The notes beneath the pieces are model-generated. The model was not told the origin of the DNA, did not search any database, and saw only the letters and a program-made list of their open reading frames with translations. Positions 1 to 8,648 of a DNA stretch of 64,000 nucleotides are shown here, in pieces. A program made the translations under genes and the position numbers. The stretch spans positions 1 through 64,000 of the forward strand of contig JAFLCP010000021.1 of NCBI GenBank assembly GCA_017303505.1. The letters are read 5' to 3'. The stretch's first letter is position 1. Each line of letters opens with the position of its first letter. Origin of the DNA: Planctomycetota bacterium (lineage in GTDB: Bacteria; Planctomycetota; Planctomycetia; Pirellulales; Pirellulaceae).

Positions 1-260
1 AAGTTTGCTAGCACTGCAAGCAGCTCAAACCACAGCGTGCCTGGCACCTTGTTGCACGCCTCCCAAACTTTGCTAGCAACTGAAATTGCCTACCATAGGG
101 TGCATGGCACGTTGTTTTTGGAGCGCGTAAATTGCTAGCACGGCAAGCAGCTCAGACCACAGCGTGCCTGGCACCTTGTTGCACGCCTCCCAAACTTTGC
201 TAGCAACTGAAATTGCCTACCATCGGGTGCCTACCATCGGGCGCATGGCACCTTGTTTTT
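1..260. repeat. two-copy ~130-bp tandem repeat built of alternating half-units
   Basis: Unit 1 (1-128) and unit 2 (129-260) agree over almost their full length. Each is made of two ~65-bp halves, and each half begins with a version of TTGCTAGCA and carries a GTGCMTGGCACSTTGTT core, so the pattern is A-B-A'-B'. Within the last half a 15-bp stretch (CTACCATCGGGYG) is itself duplicated around 216-243. The TGCCTGGCA core is palindromic. The left end is cut by the window edge, so further copies may lie upstream. No coding potential is evident. Confidence 0.8.
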
Positions 261-561
261 GATTTCAGCAATACTTCTAGTACCTACACGGGGCATAAAT
301 TGGTGACTTCCGGACCGTTTCAGTACATTCGCCATCGGTATGACACAGCTACAGCAGGGATTGTTACCGGGTTGGCTCTCCTGTTAGCTAGCCTAAATAT
401 AATCTTTTTGCGAGTATTTCTTCTGGTCTATCTTCGTATTCGAAGTCACCCCGGAAGAACGAGAACTCTGGACATTATTCGGTGATGAATACAAGAATTG
501 GGAAGCCACGACAGGACTTTTCTTGCCGCGAATCCCCATCCATCAAATGCCCCGATTCTAG
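258..561 (+). pseudogene. frameshifted C-terminal relic of an isoprenylcysteine carboxyl methyltransferase-like (ICMT/PEMT) membrane protein
   Basis: Reading from 258, the first frame gives GHKLVTSGPFQYIRH and then a hydrophobic stretch (GLALLLASLNIIFLRVFLLV), which is the usual GP-x-Y-x-RHP segment and transmembrane helix of ICMT/phospholipid methyltransferase proteins. Near 436-441 the homology moves to another frame, which reads FEVTPEERELWTLFGDEY and ends at TAG 559-561. That second part is the E-E-x-L-x-x-x-F-G-x-x-Y tail of the same family. One indel therefore separates the two parts, and the normally conserved HPxYT region is degraded to HRYDT. The N-terminal half of the gene is absent and its place is taken by the tandem repeat. 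I read it as a dead fragment; a sequencing indel would explain the frameshift but not the missing front. Confidence 0.65.
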
Positions 562-772
562 GGCCGAATCGCACATCTCGTAGCATGAAGCACACTTTCT
601 TGTACCTTTCGCACAACAAATCGAACATAACCGCTTCCGATTTGAGTAGGCACGAAATTTGCAACTCTAGCAGCTTTACCTAACGTGAATTTTGTTAGGT
701 GTCCCCTGTTGCAACATCGCTAATTCACGGAGCCTCCGCGCGATGACCACTCTTGCCCTAGTCCCAACTCCG
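562..772. other. intergenic stretch, nothing recognised
   Basis: About 210 bases between the methyltransferase relic and the thioredoxin-like gene. Short open frames exist on both strands, but none resembles a protein. An open frame from TTG 692 runs into the thioredoxin-like gene, yet its first 27 residues are not signal-peptide-like, so it is treated as leader. Confidence 0.4.
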
Positions 773-1519
773 ATGACGAAGCCCATTTTTGCTTTGCTCT
801 GGTTCTGGATTATTACCTCGCCCCTGCAAGTAGCGCGAGCCTTTCAGGCTGATTCGCCTCCCATTCGTAGCGTGCTCGTTGAGTTCTATTTTGACTCTGC
901 GCAGGTGGACCACGTGAATGCCCTGAATGAAATCGAGCAACACTTTGAAACAATAGCAGGAGTAGAATTGGTCGCCCGCGACCTGAAATCGCAAAATAAG
1001 AATCAGGAGAGATTTCAAAAACTTGCTAACCATTTCAAATTTGCCCCCACACGCATCCCCGTTTTATACACCTGCAACCGAATCATCCACCCTCTCGAAA
1101 CGGAAAAGCAGTGGAAGGCAATCCTTGAAGATACCCTGGTTCTGGACATCTACACTCGCATTGGCTGCTCAAGATGTGTGGCCGCAAAAAAGTTCATGGA
1201 GCAGATTACCAAGCGTTATCCCGCTTTCAAGATCCGATACCGAGAACTTACCAACGACGTTCACGCGCGGAATGACTTAGAGCAATTAGTGGAGCGATAT
1301 CGACGCACAGCGACCAGCACGCCCGTGTTTCATTTCATCGACAGTTTGATAGTTGGCTTTGACCAAGAAAGTACTAGCGGCCCGAGGCTTGAAGCCGTCC
1401 TCAAGAAATGGACTGTGGAGAGTGAACTAAAGAAGAAAGACATAAAAACAGATAGTAAGCCCGTGTCCACCCCAACAGGACAGGTCTCGGAGGTGACCCA
1501 ACCACGCCCTTTTCGATAG
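773..1519 (+). CDS. exported thioredoxin/glutaredoxin-like protein with CSRC motif
   Basis: Predicted 248 aa. ATG 773 is preferred over an in-frame TTG at 692 because it opens directly into a signal peptide (MTKPIFALLWFWII, with ARA at residues 21-23 as a cleavage site). Residues ~30-110 look like a degenerate thioredoxin fold. Residues ~124-205 are a second one with a CxxC motif, CSRC, at 132-135 and the family's later cis-proline region (TSTPVF). It probably works in the periplasm in thiol-disulfide exchange. The next gene encodes a CcdA/DsbD-like membrane protein, its natural electron donor, so the two likely form one redox relay. The C-terminal ~35 residues are a Lys/Thr/Pro-rich tail with no domain. 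Family assignment is firm; the substrate is unknown. Confidence 0.75.
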   Translation: MTKPIFALLWFWIITSPLQVARAFQADSPPIRSVLVEFYFDSAQVDHVNALNEIEQHFETIAGVELVARDLKSQNKNQERFQKLANHFKFAPTRIPVLYTCNRIIHPLETEKQWKAILEDTLVLDIYTRIGCSRCVAAKKFMEQITKRYPAFKIRYRELTNDVHARNDLEQLVERYRRTATSTPVFHFIDSLIVGFDQESTSGPRLEAVLKKWTVESELKKKDIKTDSKPVSTPTGQVSEVTQPRPFR

Positions 1520-1650
1520 GGCGGGCTTATACCCGCCACCTCGCAGCCGACACCGCACCACTCTCTTGTATTTTAGGCCTGACTCGAACTTCTCTGTTAT
1601 TCATACCTATTAGCCAACAACAGTCGCCCCCAACCGAATCCGAATTTGAA

Positions 1651-2451
1651 TTGCCAATCGGTGACGACACGGAAACCGAAGATTCGCCTGTCGAGAACAA
1701 TGAGGAGGACGAAACGATTTCCGTTCCCGTTTTTGGGAAACTCAATGCGGGCAAGCTCGGCCTTCCATTATTTACAATCGCAATCGGATTAGTTGATGGA
1801 TTTAATCCGTGCGCAATGTGGGTTCTGCTGTTTCTGCTCTCCATCCTTGTCAATGTCAAAGACCGACGAAAGATTCTGCTCATCGCAGGCACTTTTGTCT
1901 TTATTAGCGGCTTGGCTTATTTCATCTTCATGGCAGCTTGGCTGAATGTTTTCATTTTTCTCGGTTACTTGCGCGTCATCCAAATCACTTTAGGCATCCT
2001 TGCCATTGGCGTCGGATCCATTCACATCAAAGATTTTTTTGCATTCAAGAAAGGGATTTCGCTTTCGATCCCCGAGTCTGCCAAGCCTGGCATTTATCAG
2101 CGAGTCCGCAAAATTGTCACGGCAGAAAACATGACCGGTGCGCTGATAGGAAGCATTATCTTGGCAATCCTAGTGAATATTGTCGAGTTGCTTTGTACCG
2201 CCGGACTCCCAGCTCTTTACACCCATATTCTAACTATGCAGAAACTGTCGCAATGGCAAAACTATGCTTACTTGCTTCTCTACAACTTCGCGTACATGTT
2301 TGATGACGGCCTGATGGTGCTGGTTGTCACTTGGACGTTATCGAAATCAAAGTTACAAGAAAATCAGGGGCGATGGCTGAAGTTAGTCAGCGGAGCTGTC
2401 ATAGCGGTGTTAGGATTTCTGATGCTCTTCAAGCCTGACTGGCTCCACTGA
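1651..2451 (+). CDS. CcdA/DsbD-like cytochrome c biogenesis transmembrane protein
   Basis: 266 aa from TTG 1651, with about six hydrophobic segments. An NPCA motif lies at residues 52-55 inside GLVDGFNPCAMWVLLF, and the partner cysteine is C182 in ELLCTAGLP. This pair defines the CcdA/DsbD-type family that carries electrons across the inner membrane to a periplasmic thioredoxin, here probably the preceding gene. The start is doubtful. TTG 1651 has no clear ribosome-binding site and is followed by a very acidic 20-residue stretch. The frame stays open upstream to 1459 without ATG, GTG or TTG, overlapping the end of the previous gene. An unusual start, translational coupling or a frameshifted single long protein are all possible. 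Confidence 0.75.
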   Translation: MPIGDDTETEDSPVENNEEDETISVPVFGKLNAGKLGLPLFTIAIGLVDGFNPCAMWVLLFLLSILVNVKDRRKILLIAGTFVFISGLAYFIFMAAWLNVFIFLGYLRVIQITLGILAIGVGSIHIKDFFAFKKGISLSIPESAKPGIYQRVRKIVTAENMTGALIGSIILAILVNIVELLCTAGLPALYTHILTMQKLSQWQNYAYLLLYNFAYMFDDGLMVLVVTWTLSKSKLQENQGRWLKLVSGAVIAVLGFLMLFKPDWLH

Positions 2452-2513
2452 ACAACTTATATTGTGGGAACAATAGCTGCACCGCCACTGCGATGCAGCT
2501 ATCTCCTTTAGAA

Positions 2514-4466
2514 CTATTTCCCGATTAGATTTTCGCGAACGAAGAGAACGGTCGCATAGAATTGGAAGTCAGCATTGTTCTTTTTGCGGAAACCATGCCC
2601 TTCATCTTTGGCCATCAAGTACCATACCGTCCCTTTATTCTCTTTCACCTTGTCGCGCATCTGCTCAGCTTCACTGAGCGGTACTCGAGGGTCATTACCA
2701 CCTTGCACAATAAACAATGGCTTGGTGATTTTTGAGGCGTTGTTTAAGGGAGCGATTTTCTCAAAGAACTCAGCCAACTTTGGATCTCGCTCATCGCCAT
2801 ACTCAACACGGCGTAAATCACGGCGATAACTTTCGGTGTTCTTTAAGAAAGTCCCAAAGTGTGAGATACCAACTACATCCAACGAACATGCAATTCGATC
2901 GTTGTATTGCGTGGCAACCGCTAAAGTCATGTAGCCGCCGTAACTGCCACCAGTCACCATGACTTTGGAGGCATCTAGTTCGGGGCGAGTGCCTATCCAA
3001 TCGAGCAGGGCACCGATGTCGCGAACGGAATCTTCTCGCAACAATCCATTATCCAACTTGAGGAAAGTTTTTCCGAAACCATCGGAACCTCGCACGTTCG
3101 GATAAATCGTAGCGACGCCAAGCTCGTTGGTAAAATAGTTGTTCCTGCCCAAGAAAATAGGCCGCGATTGCCCTTCTGGACCACCATGAATATTGATGAT
3201 CACAGGCCGCTTACCAGGAAACTTTTCTTGGGATGGAGCGTAATAAAAACCGCTGATTTCTTTACCGTCGAAACTCTTCCAACGAATCAATTCTGGTTCG
3301 ACTAGGTCTTTGGCAACCAACCCACCAAGCTCGCTCTCTGTCCAACGCACCACTTCATTGTTCGCCGGCTTGACTACGTAGACATCCAACGTGGACCGTG
3401 CCGAAGCAAAGGAAGTGGCAAACACGGTGCCATCGGCGTGCCATTTACATCCACCACAAACCCCTTTAGGCAAGTTATCGATCGCTCGATATTTGCCGCT
3501 CGCACAATCCATCAAATAGAGTTTCGAAACACCCGCTTCATTAGCTCCGAAAACCATTTGACTGCGATCGGGTGACAATTCAAAAAACTCGATATCCCAT
3601 GGTATATCTTTGGTAATCGAGCGGATGGTCTGAGTTGCCAAATCCATGGTTGATAATTCAAGAAATTCACCATGCACGTCAGATGAAACGAACAGCGACT
3701 TTCCATCTGCAGAAAACTTGGCATCGGCAAAAGCCACTTCGCCACGAAACTCAACGACCTTCGCTTTCGTCTTTTTAGCAATGTCTACCAACCACAAATG
3801 GCAACTGTTGACCGACAAACGCTCTAGCACCAACAGCTGAGTATCATCGCTGGACCAATCAGTAACCTCCCAACCACCACCTTGCAGTTCGAGCAGAAGA
3901 TGGTTGGACTCTGGTTTGGCAGGATCCATCCACCAGATATCGCGATCTGCACCATTGCGTTGTGTAGACAGATAGACCATTGCGGTTTTAGCGTTATTCC
4001 AAACGATGCCGCCGTTTTGCGATCGCTTACCATCGGTGAGCAATGTCACATCGCCCGTTCCCACATCAAAGCGATACAGTTGAGAGAACTCATTACCACC
4101 TGTATCTTTACCGAAGACAAAATACTTCCCTGTTTTCGGTTCATAGCTGGCGGAACCAACAGGCTCGTTGAAGAACGTGATTTGACTGCGGGCCCCTAAA
4201 GGCTGCACGACACGATGCACTTGATTGGAATTACCAAACCGAGTCGAAATCAACATTTCGTGTTGGGTTGGGTGCCAGTCGAGCAAGCCTGCACTCCGCG
4301 CCTCAGTATATTTGCGAACTTCATCGGCGATACCAGCGGGAATCGCTGGTATTCCTTCTACCACAAGATTTTCGGTTGCATTGATCACTGGGCCTTGCGC
4401 AAAAGTAGGCACCGCCCAAAAACTCGCCGCCACGCCGGCACAAAACAATCGAAACAATCTATTCAT
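2514..4466 (-). CDS. secreted S9 family peptidase (prolyl oligopeptidase / dipeptidyl-peptidase-like)
   Basis: 650 aa with an N-terminal signal peptide (AVPTFAQ at its end). Residues ~40-390 are beta-propeller blades (repeated SADGKSLF / SPDRSQMVF-type strands) that gate the active site. The C-terminal ~260 residues are the alpha/beta-hydrolase domain. Nucleophile Ser508 lies in GGSYGGY, Asp592 in GGNDPR and His624 in GHGF, a complete triad. Length and order fit the S9 family of serine peptidases that cleave short peptides, often after proline. It is exported, so it likely degrades peptides outside the cytoplasm. It stands alone, convergent with the CcdA-like gene. Confidence 0.92.
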   Translation of the reverse strand: MNRLFRLFCAGVAASFWAVPTFAQGPVINATENLVVEGIPAIPAGIADEVRKYTEARSAGLLDWHPTQHEMLISTRFGNSNQVHRVVQPLGARSQITFFNEPVGSASYEPKTGKYFVFGKDTGGNEFSQLYRFDVGTGDVTLLTDGKRSQNGGIVWNNAKTAMVYLSTQRNGADRDIWWMDPAKPESNHLLLELQGGGWEVTDWSSDDTQLLVLERLSVNSCHLWLVDIAKKTKAKVVEFRGEVAFADAKFSADGKSLFVSSDVHGEFLELSTMDLATQTIRSITKDIPWDIEFFELSPDRSQMVFGANEAGVSKLYLMDCASGKYRAIDNLPKGVCGGCKWHADGTVFATSFASARSTLDVYVVKPANNEVVRWTESELGGLVAKDLVEPELIRWKSFDGKEISGFYYAPSQEKFPGKRPVIINIHGGPEGQSRPIFLGRNNYFTNELGVATIYPNVRGSDGFGKTFLKLDNGLLREDSVRDIGALLDWIGTRPELDASKVMVTGGSYGGYMTLAVATQYNDRIACSLDVVGISHFGTFLKNTESYRRDLRRVEYGDERDPKLAEFFEKIAPLNNASKITKPLFIVQGGNDPRVPLSEAEQMRDKVKENKGTVWYLMAKDEGHGFRKKNNADFQFYATVLFVRENLIGK

Positions 4467-4523
4467 AGTTGTATTCTCACACCGTCATTATCCAAAGCCA
4501 TTTCAATCCACAAAAAACGCGGG

Positions 4524-4563
4524 CTGAATCACTGAACCACTGAACCACTGAATCACTGAGCCA
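4524..4563. repeat. 8-bp tandem repeat (five units of CTGAAYCA type)
   Basis: Five consecutive 8-bp units differing by one base each (CTGAATCA, CTGAACCA, CTGAACCA, CTGAATCA, CTGAGCCA). They fill the gap between the priA stop and the start region of the S9 peptidase gene. Likely a slippage-prone microsatellite. Confidence 0.85.
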
Positions 4564-4568
4564 CTCCC

Positions 4569-6854
4569 CTACAACATATCAATCGGATCAATATCGATCA
4601 CCCACTGAATATCCTCGGGAGTTTTGATTTCCGTCGACACTTGCCGGAGAAGCCTATTGAGTACCGTGGGTTCCGCAGCCTGCATCAGCAAGTGCTGGCG
4701 ATACTTACCTCTCAACTTGGCAAGAGGAGGAGCGGCTGGCCCCAGCAAGCGACAATCCACTCCGACTGCCGAGATTGCCCGCTCGGTAAGCTGTGCCCAT
4801 TGCAGCGCAAAAGCTTCAAGTTTCTCTTCGAGTTCACCTCGAAAAATGACTCGTGCTAATGAACCCCAAGGAGGATATCCAAGGCGTTGCCGATGAATTA
4901 ACTCACCTTTTGCAAAGGCGTGAAAATCATGTTTGGAGGCGGCCATAATGGCGGGATGTTCGGGAGAGTAGGTTTGCACTAAAACCAATCCTCGTCGTTC
5001 GCCTCGCCCCGTTCGACCAGCAACCTGAGTAACCAATTGGAATGTTCGCTCGGCAGCTCTAAAGTCGGGGAAGTGCAGGGCGGTATCGGCATTTACGACA
5101 CCTACCAACAGAACGTTCGGAAAATCGAGCCCTTTTGCGATCATTTGTGTTCCCAAAAGCAGCTTGATTTCGCCATTTCGAAAGGAGTTGAGCACTTTTT
5201 CATGACTTCCCGGCTTACGCATAGTATCGCTGTCCATGCGGGCCATGCTGATACTGGGAAAACGTCGCTTCACTTCTTCTTCAAGTCGTTGAGTTCCCGT
5301 TCCACCATATTGCATTGCATCGAAGTCGCACGTCGAACAGCGAGGTGGTGGCGGAATTTGATAATCGCAGTAGTGACAAACCGCTTTGTTGCCGTCTTGA
5401 TGAAAAGTAAGAGCCAAGTCGCAATGCGGACAGTTAGCTACGCTTCCACATTTCGGACATTGAATCGCGGTGGCGAAACCGCGCCGATTCAATAACAAGA
5501 TCACCTGTCCATCATCGCGAACCGTTTGAACAATAGCCTCCGCTAAAGGCCGACTAATAGAGCCCGCCTGTGGATTCATTTTTTGCAATCGCAAATCGAT
5601 AATCTCGACATCGGGTAACGGACGATTATGGATACGTCGAGGCATTGCCGCGCATTGATAGCGACCATCGATTGTTCGTTGCCAAGATTCTAAGGATGGT
5701 GTCGCCGAACCGAGTATGACAGTGCATTGTTCCAACATAGCGCGATAGCCGGCAACATCTCGGGCATGATATCTGGGAATCGTCTCTTGCTTAAAAGAAG
5801 GTTCGTGCTCTTCATCCAATACGATCAAGCCCAACTTTGGAACTGGAGCAAATATGGCGCTGCGTGGACCGATAACAACCGAAACTTCACCTGCAGCGAT
5901 TCGTTGCCACTGCTGATGTTTTTCCACATGAGTCATGTGGCTATGCAGTACGGCAATCTTGCCCAACCGCTGCTGAAAGCGGGCGCGGGTTTGAGGCGTG
6001 AGACTGATCTCAGGCACCAACACAATGGCCTGCAACCCAAGTCGAATCACATACTCGATCGCTTGAATATAAACTTCGGTTTTGCCGCTGCCAGTAATAC
6101 CGTGCAGAAGAATCGTCTGCTGCTGACGTGAATCGATAGCCACTTTAATTTGTTGCAAGGCCTGACGTTGATCCACATTAAGCGCCGCTGGTGGCTGCAA
6201 CGGCCCGGAAACCGGCGCATGGGCTTGTGCAAAGCTGCGAACTGTTTGGCCGACCAAGATCCCCGACTTCCGTAGCCGCTGCATCACATCGACGGAAACA
6301 CCCGTTGCCTCTTTCAACTGCTCGACCGACATTGGCTCGCCAGTCTGCACCAAATAGTCAACGACTTGGCGCTGTTTGGCCGTGAGCTTTTCCAATTCTT
6401 GAGCCGAGAGATCTGACTTAGGTTGCAGCAGAAGTACTTCTTTAACACCAGCCGCTTCACGCACTCCAACTGGCACTACGGCCTCGAAGACTTGGCCGAG
6501 ACTGGCCATATAATAATCGCTCATCCATTGCATCAGCTTGAGCAAATGGGAACTGCACAACGGCTTTTCGTCTTCGACAGAGAGCACTGCTTTTAGCGAA
6601 TTCGGATGTTGCTGCACCATCGAGACATCGATGCAATATCCGCTCACACTTCGGTTTCCTCTTCCGAGTGGAACTTGGACTCGCATACCGGGCTTCAAGA
6701 CATCCTGAATAGGAGGATCAATACGGTAAGAGAATGGACCATGAGGTGGCTCAGAAAAGACAATGGAGGCGGCCCAACATTGGCAGTCAGCGTCGATCTC
6801 CCAAGGGGGAATGTCGCGATCAAATAAATCCCCTTGCTGAGGTCCTGACGACAT
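4569..6854 (-). CDS. priA: primosomal protein N' (replication restart helicase PriA)
   Basis: 761 aa, near the family length. The N-terminal 3'-DNA-binding and winged-helix region (residues ~25-200) leads into a superfamily 2 helicase. Walker A is GITGSGKT at 252-259 and the DEEH box is at 347-350. Eight cysteines in four CxxC pairs (466/469, 475/478, 493/496, 506/509) form the two zinc sites typical of PriA. Helicase motifs V and VI (GTQMIAKGLDFPNV, QVAGRTGRGE) follow. PriA recognises stalled forks and reloads the replisome in the cytoplasm. It is divergent from nadD, with a 123-bp gap that probably holds both promoters. Confidence 0.97.
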   Translation of the reverse strand: MSSGPQQGDLFDRDIPPWEIDADCQCWAASIVFSEPPHGPFSYRIDPPIQDVLKPGMRVQVPLGRGNRSVSGYCIDVSMVQQHPNSLKAVLSVEDEKPLCSSHLLKLMQWMSDYYMASLGQVFEAVVPVGVREAAGVKEVLLLQPKSDLSAQELEKLTAKQRQVVDYLVQTGEPMSVEQLKEATGVSVDVMQRLRKSGILVGQTVRSFAQAHAPVSGPLQPPAALNVDQRQALQQIKVAIDSRQQQTILLHGITGSGKTEVYIQAIEYVIRLGLQAIVLVPEISLTPQTRARFQQRLGKIAVLHSHMTHVEKHQQWQRIAAGEVSVVIGPRSAIFAPVPKLGLIVLDEEHEPSFKQETIPRYHARDVAGYRAMLEQCTVILGSATPSLESWQRTIDGRYQCAAMPRRIHNRPLPDVEIIDLRLQKMNPQAGSISRPLAEAIVQTVRDDGQVILLLNRRGFATAIQCPKCGSVANCPHCDLALTFHQDGNKAVCHYCDYQIPPPPRCSTCDFDAMQYGGTGTQRLEEEVKRRFPSISMARMDSDTMRKPGSHEKVLNSFRNGEIKLLLGTQMIAKGLDFPNVLLVGVVNADTALHFPDFRAAERTFQLVTQVAGRTGRGERRGLVLVQTYSPEHPAIMAASKHDFHAFAKGELIHRQRLGYPPWGSLARVIFRGELEEKLEAFALQWAQLTERAISAVGVDCRLLGPAAPPLAKLRGKYRQHLLMQAAEPTVLNRLLRQVSTEIKTPEDIQWVIDIDPIDML

Positions 6855-6977
6855 CCACTTGCTCCATCTTCTTACTGAAGTGCCAACACATCTTCAGCGA
6901 GACGACTTGATCATCCCCCTGAGTCCCGATAGTGTACGTATTGTCGTATTGTAACGCCTTTTTAGGAAAGCTCCGAG

Positions 6978-7601
6978 ATGACAAAGCGGCGTATTGGAAT
7001 CTATGGGGGTAGTTTTGACCCAATTCACTTGGGTCATTTGCTGGTGGCAGAAACCTGTCGAGAACAATTACAACTCGACGAATTGCGAATTATTCCTGCG
7101 CATGTCTCGCCTTTCAAAGTCGATCAATATCCCTCTGATGACAAACAGCGTTTAGAAATGCTGCAATTGGCCGTATCGGGGCAAGATTCGTTTGTCGTCG
7201 ATGCGCGAGAACTTCAAAGGGGCGGAGTGAGCTATACGGTCGATACACTTCGAGAATTGCATCGAGAATTCCCGGATAGCGAGTTCTTTTTCTTAATGGG
7301 AGCCGACTCGCTAACAGATTTTCTTAAATGGAAAGATCCACGCGAGATTTGTCAACTCGCGTGGATCGTGGTAGTGGGGCGGGGTGGGTATGCCGATATT
7401 CCGTGGCATGTTTTGGAGGGATTGCTGGACAAGGAAAAGTACCAACAAACAGTGGCAATGAAAGTCGATATGCCTCTGATTGAACTGAGCAGTACCGAAC
7501 TTCGCCAACGAGCCGCAACAGGTCGCAGCTTGCGTTTTCGCATGCCTCGATCTGTGGAACAATACATCAAAGCTCACCAACTCTATCGGCCCAAATCGTA
7601 A
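6978..7601 (+). CDS. nadD: nicotinate-nucleotide adenylyltransferase
   Basis: 207 aa, ATG start. It transfers AMP from ATP to nicotinate mononucleotide in NAD+ synthesis. The nucleotidyltransferase signature GGSFDPIHLGH is at residues 10-20 with HxGH at 17-20. A second substrate-binding motif, SSTELRQR, is near residue 175, in place of the usual ISSTxIR. The length is typical. It has no operon partner here: priA is divergent and the next gene is on the other strand. Confidence 0.95.
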   Translation: MTKRRIGIYGGSFDPIHLGHLLVAETCREQLQLDELRIIPAHVSPFKVDQYPSDDKQRLEMLQLAVSGQDSFVVDARELQRGGVSYTVDTLRELHREFPDSEFFFLMGADSLTDFLKWKDPREICQLAWIVVVGRGGYADIPWHVLEGLLDKEKYQQTVAMKVDMPLIELSSTELRQRAATGRSLRFRMPRSVEQYIKAHQLYRPKS

Positions 7602-7668
7602 GGGGTTGCTTGAACCGATAGACGTTGATTTAGTTTGAGGTCAGCTGTTCGCAGCCAGTTCGCTGAGG

Positions 7669-8361
7669 TTACTCGATGCCATCAATGCCTAAACGCATCG
7701 CCAACTGCATCAATTGATCATAGTACTTTTCACTGCTGGAATGTACATGTTCCGCTTCAGTGAGGAACTTGATCTTTGGATCGATGTAAACATCGTGCGA
7801 GATCAAGATTCGCTCATAATGCTCTAATGGTGTGCCATAGATGATCATCATCTTATGTTCGTCAAATTGAACTTCCTGCTGCTTAGCAGGATTCAATACG
7901 GCAATTCCCGCACAACCATCGTTGAGCAAAAGCTCTTCGTAGTCATAGAGAATGCTCTTGAGAACTGGCATGTCAATATGTTCGCGATAGAGGTCTTGAT
8001 GCGCCCCATCGCTCCCGTAATGACTGGTTTCAATGACGACGTCAACCACTTGTCCCAACGGATCAATCAAATCGATAAACAAATCGAAAAGTCGTTCACG
8101 CGAAGCTGCTGCCATGATGACAGGCACTTTCACACCTGCCGAATCATCAGAATAACAGTCATGGCGAAAACCTTGTCGCGGAACAATTGGCAAACTCAAC
8201 GCGGGACGAATTGCGTCAGTTAAATCAAACGCACCATAACGATACACTTCCAAGTGACGCTCTAGGTCAAGAGCAGAAGCTTCTTGGAAATTAGTCGTTG
8301 GTGGAGCAGCGGTGCTGCCGGGAGAGGAATTACTTCGTGAGAAGCTTGGTACAGAACCCAT
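7669..8361 (-). CDS. hypothetical protein, 230 aa
   Basis: Not recognised. A low-complexity N-terminus (Ser/Pro/Thr-rich, ~25 residues) is followed by a compact, acidic alpha/beta-looking soluble protein without signal peptide or membrane segments. Features that may be conserved are an FDLFIDLIDPLGQVVDVVIE segment, SHYGSDGAHQDL and a C-terminal DQLMQLAMRLGIDGIE. Codon use matches its neighbours and the frame is intact, so the gene is likely real. Context is uninformative: nadD is convergent and the next gene is divergent. Confidence 0.65.
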   Translation of the reverse strand: MGSVPSFSRSNSSPGSTAAPPTTNFQEASALDLERHLEVYRYGAFDLTDAIRPALSLPIVPRQGFRHDCYSDDSAGVKVPVIMAAASRERLFDLFIDLIDPLGQVVDVVIETSHYGSDGAHQDLYREHIDMPVLKSILYDYEELLLNDGCAGIAVLNPAKQQEVQFDEHKMMIIYGTPLEHYERILISHDVYIDPKIKFLTEAEHVHSSSEKYYDQLMQLAMRLGIDGIE

Positions 8362-8648
8362 CGTGATGTCCGAATTTTCTAATGCCTAATTAAAATGGCG
8401 TTCGCGTCGGATAACGCTTTGCCGCCAAGTCACTCATGCAGAAAACTAGGTCACGACTGATTCGCATCCCCTCCGGAACTTTTGCCGAATTAGAAAAAAC
8501 CCCCAGGTTTCATGAGTCAGCCCCCACTAAACTTCGTCCAATCGTTACAAACAGAACTCTCCGTACTGCAAGAACCAGCTATAATCGGAGGCAATGGATT
8601 TTGAGTTTCTTTTGGGTAACGCGTGAACGGATACGGTATTGGATGGTC

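Noticed and set aside
1-260. CRISPR or attachment site
   Set aside because: The 130-bp unit is a plain tandem duplication with related half-units; no spacers, integrase or tRNA nearby.
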